NCBI RefSeq assembly: GCF_018860625.1
Contig: NZ_JAHKQB010000017.1
Span: forward strand, 171,487 to 235,486
Direction of reading: 5' to 3'
Length of the DNA: 64,000 nt
Source of the DNA: Paracoccus sp. C2R09
GTDB taxonomy: Bacteria > Pseudomonadota > Alphaproteobacteria > Rhodobacterales > Rhodobacteraceae
In this document: in pieces, positions 63,466-64,000 of the stretch
Numbering within the stretch: position 1 is the first letter of the stretch
Layout: the number at the start of each line of letters is the position of its first letter
The notes under the pieces: model-generated
The model's database searches: none
What the model was told of the DNA's origin: nothing
What the model saw: the letters and a program-made list of their open reading frames with translations, nothing else
Made by a program: the position numbers and the translations under genes

Positions 63466-64000
63466 TGCGGGCCAGGATCAACGGAGTGCTGCGCCGCGTC
63501 CCTGTCTGGGCCGTATGGCTGGTCGGGCTGATCCCGCTGGCGCTGGTGGTGTTCGACCTGCTGATAGGGCGGATGGGCGTGGACCCGATCCGCGAGATCG
63601 AGCATCGGCTGGGGCAGACCGCGCTCTATTTCCTGGCGGGCGGGCTGGCAGTCACGCCGCTGCTGCGCATCACCGGGATCAGCCTGATGAAGTTCCGCCG
63701 CGCGATCGGCCTTCTGTGCTTTTCCTATGTCGTGCCGCATGTGCTGGCATGGATGGTGCTGGATATGGGGCTGCTGTGGTCGCAGATGCTGGGCGACGTG
63801 ATCAAGCGCCCCTATCTGCTGGTGGGGATGCTGGCGCTTGCGATCCTGATCCCGCTTTCGGTGACATCGAACAACCTGTCGATCCGGCGCATGGGCGGGC
63901 AGGCATGGCGCCGGCTGCACAAGGCTGTCTATGCGGCCGCGATCCTTGCCGGGCTGCATTGGTTGTGGGCGGTGAAGGTGAATGAACTTCAGCCCTGGTT
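63465..64000 (+). CDS. msrQ: Protein-methionine-sulfoxide reductase heme-binding subunit (3' end cut by window)
   Basis: About 178 residues are visible. The inner-membrane b-type heme protein passes quinone electrons to MsrP. Transmembrane segments include VWAVWLVGLIPLALVVFDLL, IGLLCFSYVVPHVLAWMVLD and KAVYAAAILAGLHWLWAV. Histidines that could ligate heme are in IEHRLGQTALYF, SYVVPHVLAW, RLHKAVY and AGLHWLW. MsrQ normally has about 200 residues, so little is missing. Confidence 0.9.
   Translation, partial: MRARINGVLRRVPVWAVWLVGLIPLALVVFDLLIGRMGVDPIREIEHRLGQTALYFLAGGLAVTPLLRITGISLMKFRRAIGLLCFSYVVPHVLAWMVLDMGLLWSQMLGDVIKRPYLLVGMLALAILIPLSVTSNNLSIRRMGGQAWRRLHKAVYAAAILAGLHWLWAVKVNELQPW

Overview
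The window is a contiguous piece of high-GC chromosome from an alphaproteobacterium. It most probably belongs to the Rhodobacterales and looks Paracoccus-like. The evidence is the mix of families: a membrane-bound ferritin MbfA, a CnoX/YbbN thioredoxin next to xth, DUF3035, DUF3576 and DUF1674 proteins, a small Rhodobacter-type porin, an LptE-HolA order after leuS, and what looks like the alphaproteobacterial serC RNA motif. Genes are tightly packed, with many ATGA, GTGA and TGATG start/stop overlaps. Apart from antisense shadow ORFs there are no pseudogenes, insertion sequences, prophage, CRISPR arrays, tRNAs or rRNAs that I can see. No gene-free stretch exceeds 300 bases; the longest are 55195-55478 and 46125-46396.

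Region by region. 1-3.8 kb: serine biosynthesis, serC-serA on the minus strand diverging from serB, with a structured RNA leader before serC. 3.8-10.1 kb: a TauE/SafE permease, an asparaginase, an IalB-like protein, rlmN, a LOG-family protein, dapD and an ExoD protein. 10.2-13.7 kb (minus): a crotonase, an AEC carrier, and a two-gene unit in which a DUF2478-TusA fusion overlaps mbfA. 13.8-19.5 kb: free-Met-R-sulfoxide reductase, a LysE exporter, an RluA pseudouridine synthase, a TVP38-like membrane protein with an exported metallo-hydrolase, a lysine-forming saccharopine dehydrogenase and a PQQ sugar dehydrogenase. 19.5-28.4 kb (minus): mutL, an M16 peptidase pair, a DUF3035 lipoprotein, lspA, purH and rsmB. 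28.4-34.6 kb: an SDHAF4 homologue, an amidase, an aminotransferase, ftsK and a DUF2268 protein. 34.6-37.9 kb (minus): rhomboid protease, Trm112-like, LON-domain protein, CnoX and xth. 38-42 kb: an MFS transporter, a glutathionyl-hydroquinone reductase, and a TetR regulator coupled to an EamA exporter with an operator over its promoter.

42-53.4 kb: an OmpR-type response regulator, ribA with an overlapping L,D-transpeptidase, a YggS protein, a porin with a clear terminator, a DUF3576 lipoprotein, leuS-lptE-holA-flavoprotein, a GST and a lytic transglycosylase-like lipoprotein. 53.5-60 kb: a ModE-type HTH protein, a thiolase, a compact minus-strand unit of unknown nature (55.2-55.5 kb), a queuosine-precursor transporter, a phytase-like esterase, mepA, an Atg22/UMF1-type MFS and a thioesterase. 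60-64 kb: yggT-recQ and the methionine-sulfoxide repair pair msrP-msrQ, the latter cut by the window end.

Most of this is ordinary core genome. The points I would look at again are: (i) the 55.2-55.5 kb unit, which has a near-perfect extended Shine-Dalgarno sequence, a tiny GTG ORF with a G6 run, and a hairpin-T6 terminator; (ii) the DUF2478-TusA fusion coupled to the iron exporter/ferritin MbfA; (iii) a minus-strand terminator at 40.39 kb with no annotated gene feeding it, next to a TetR operator; and (iv) the serC leader RNA.
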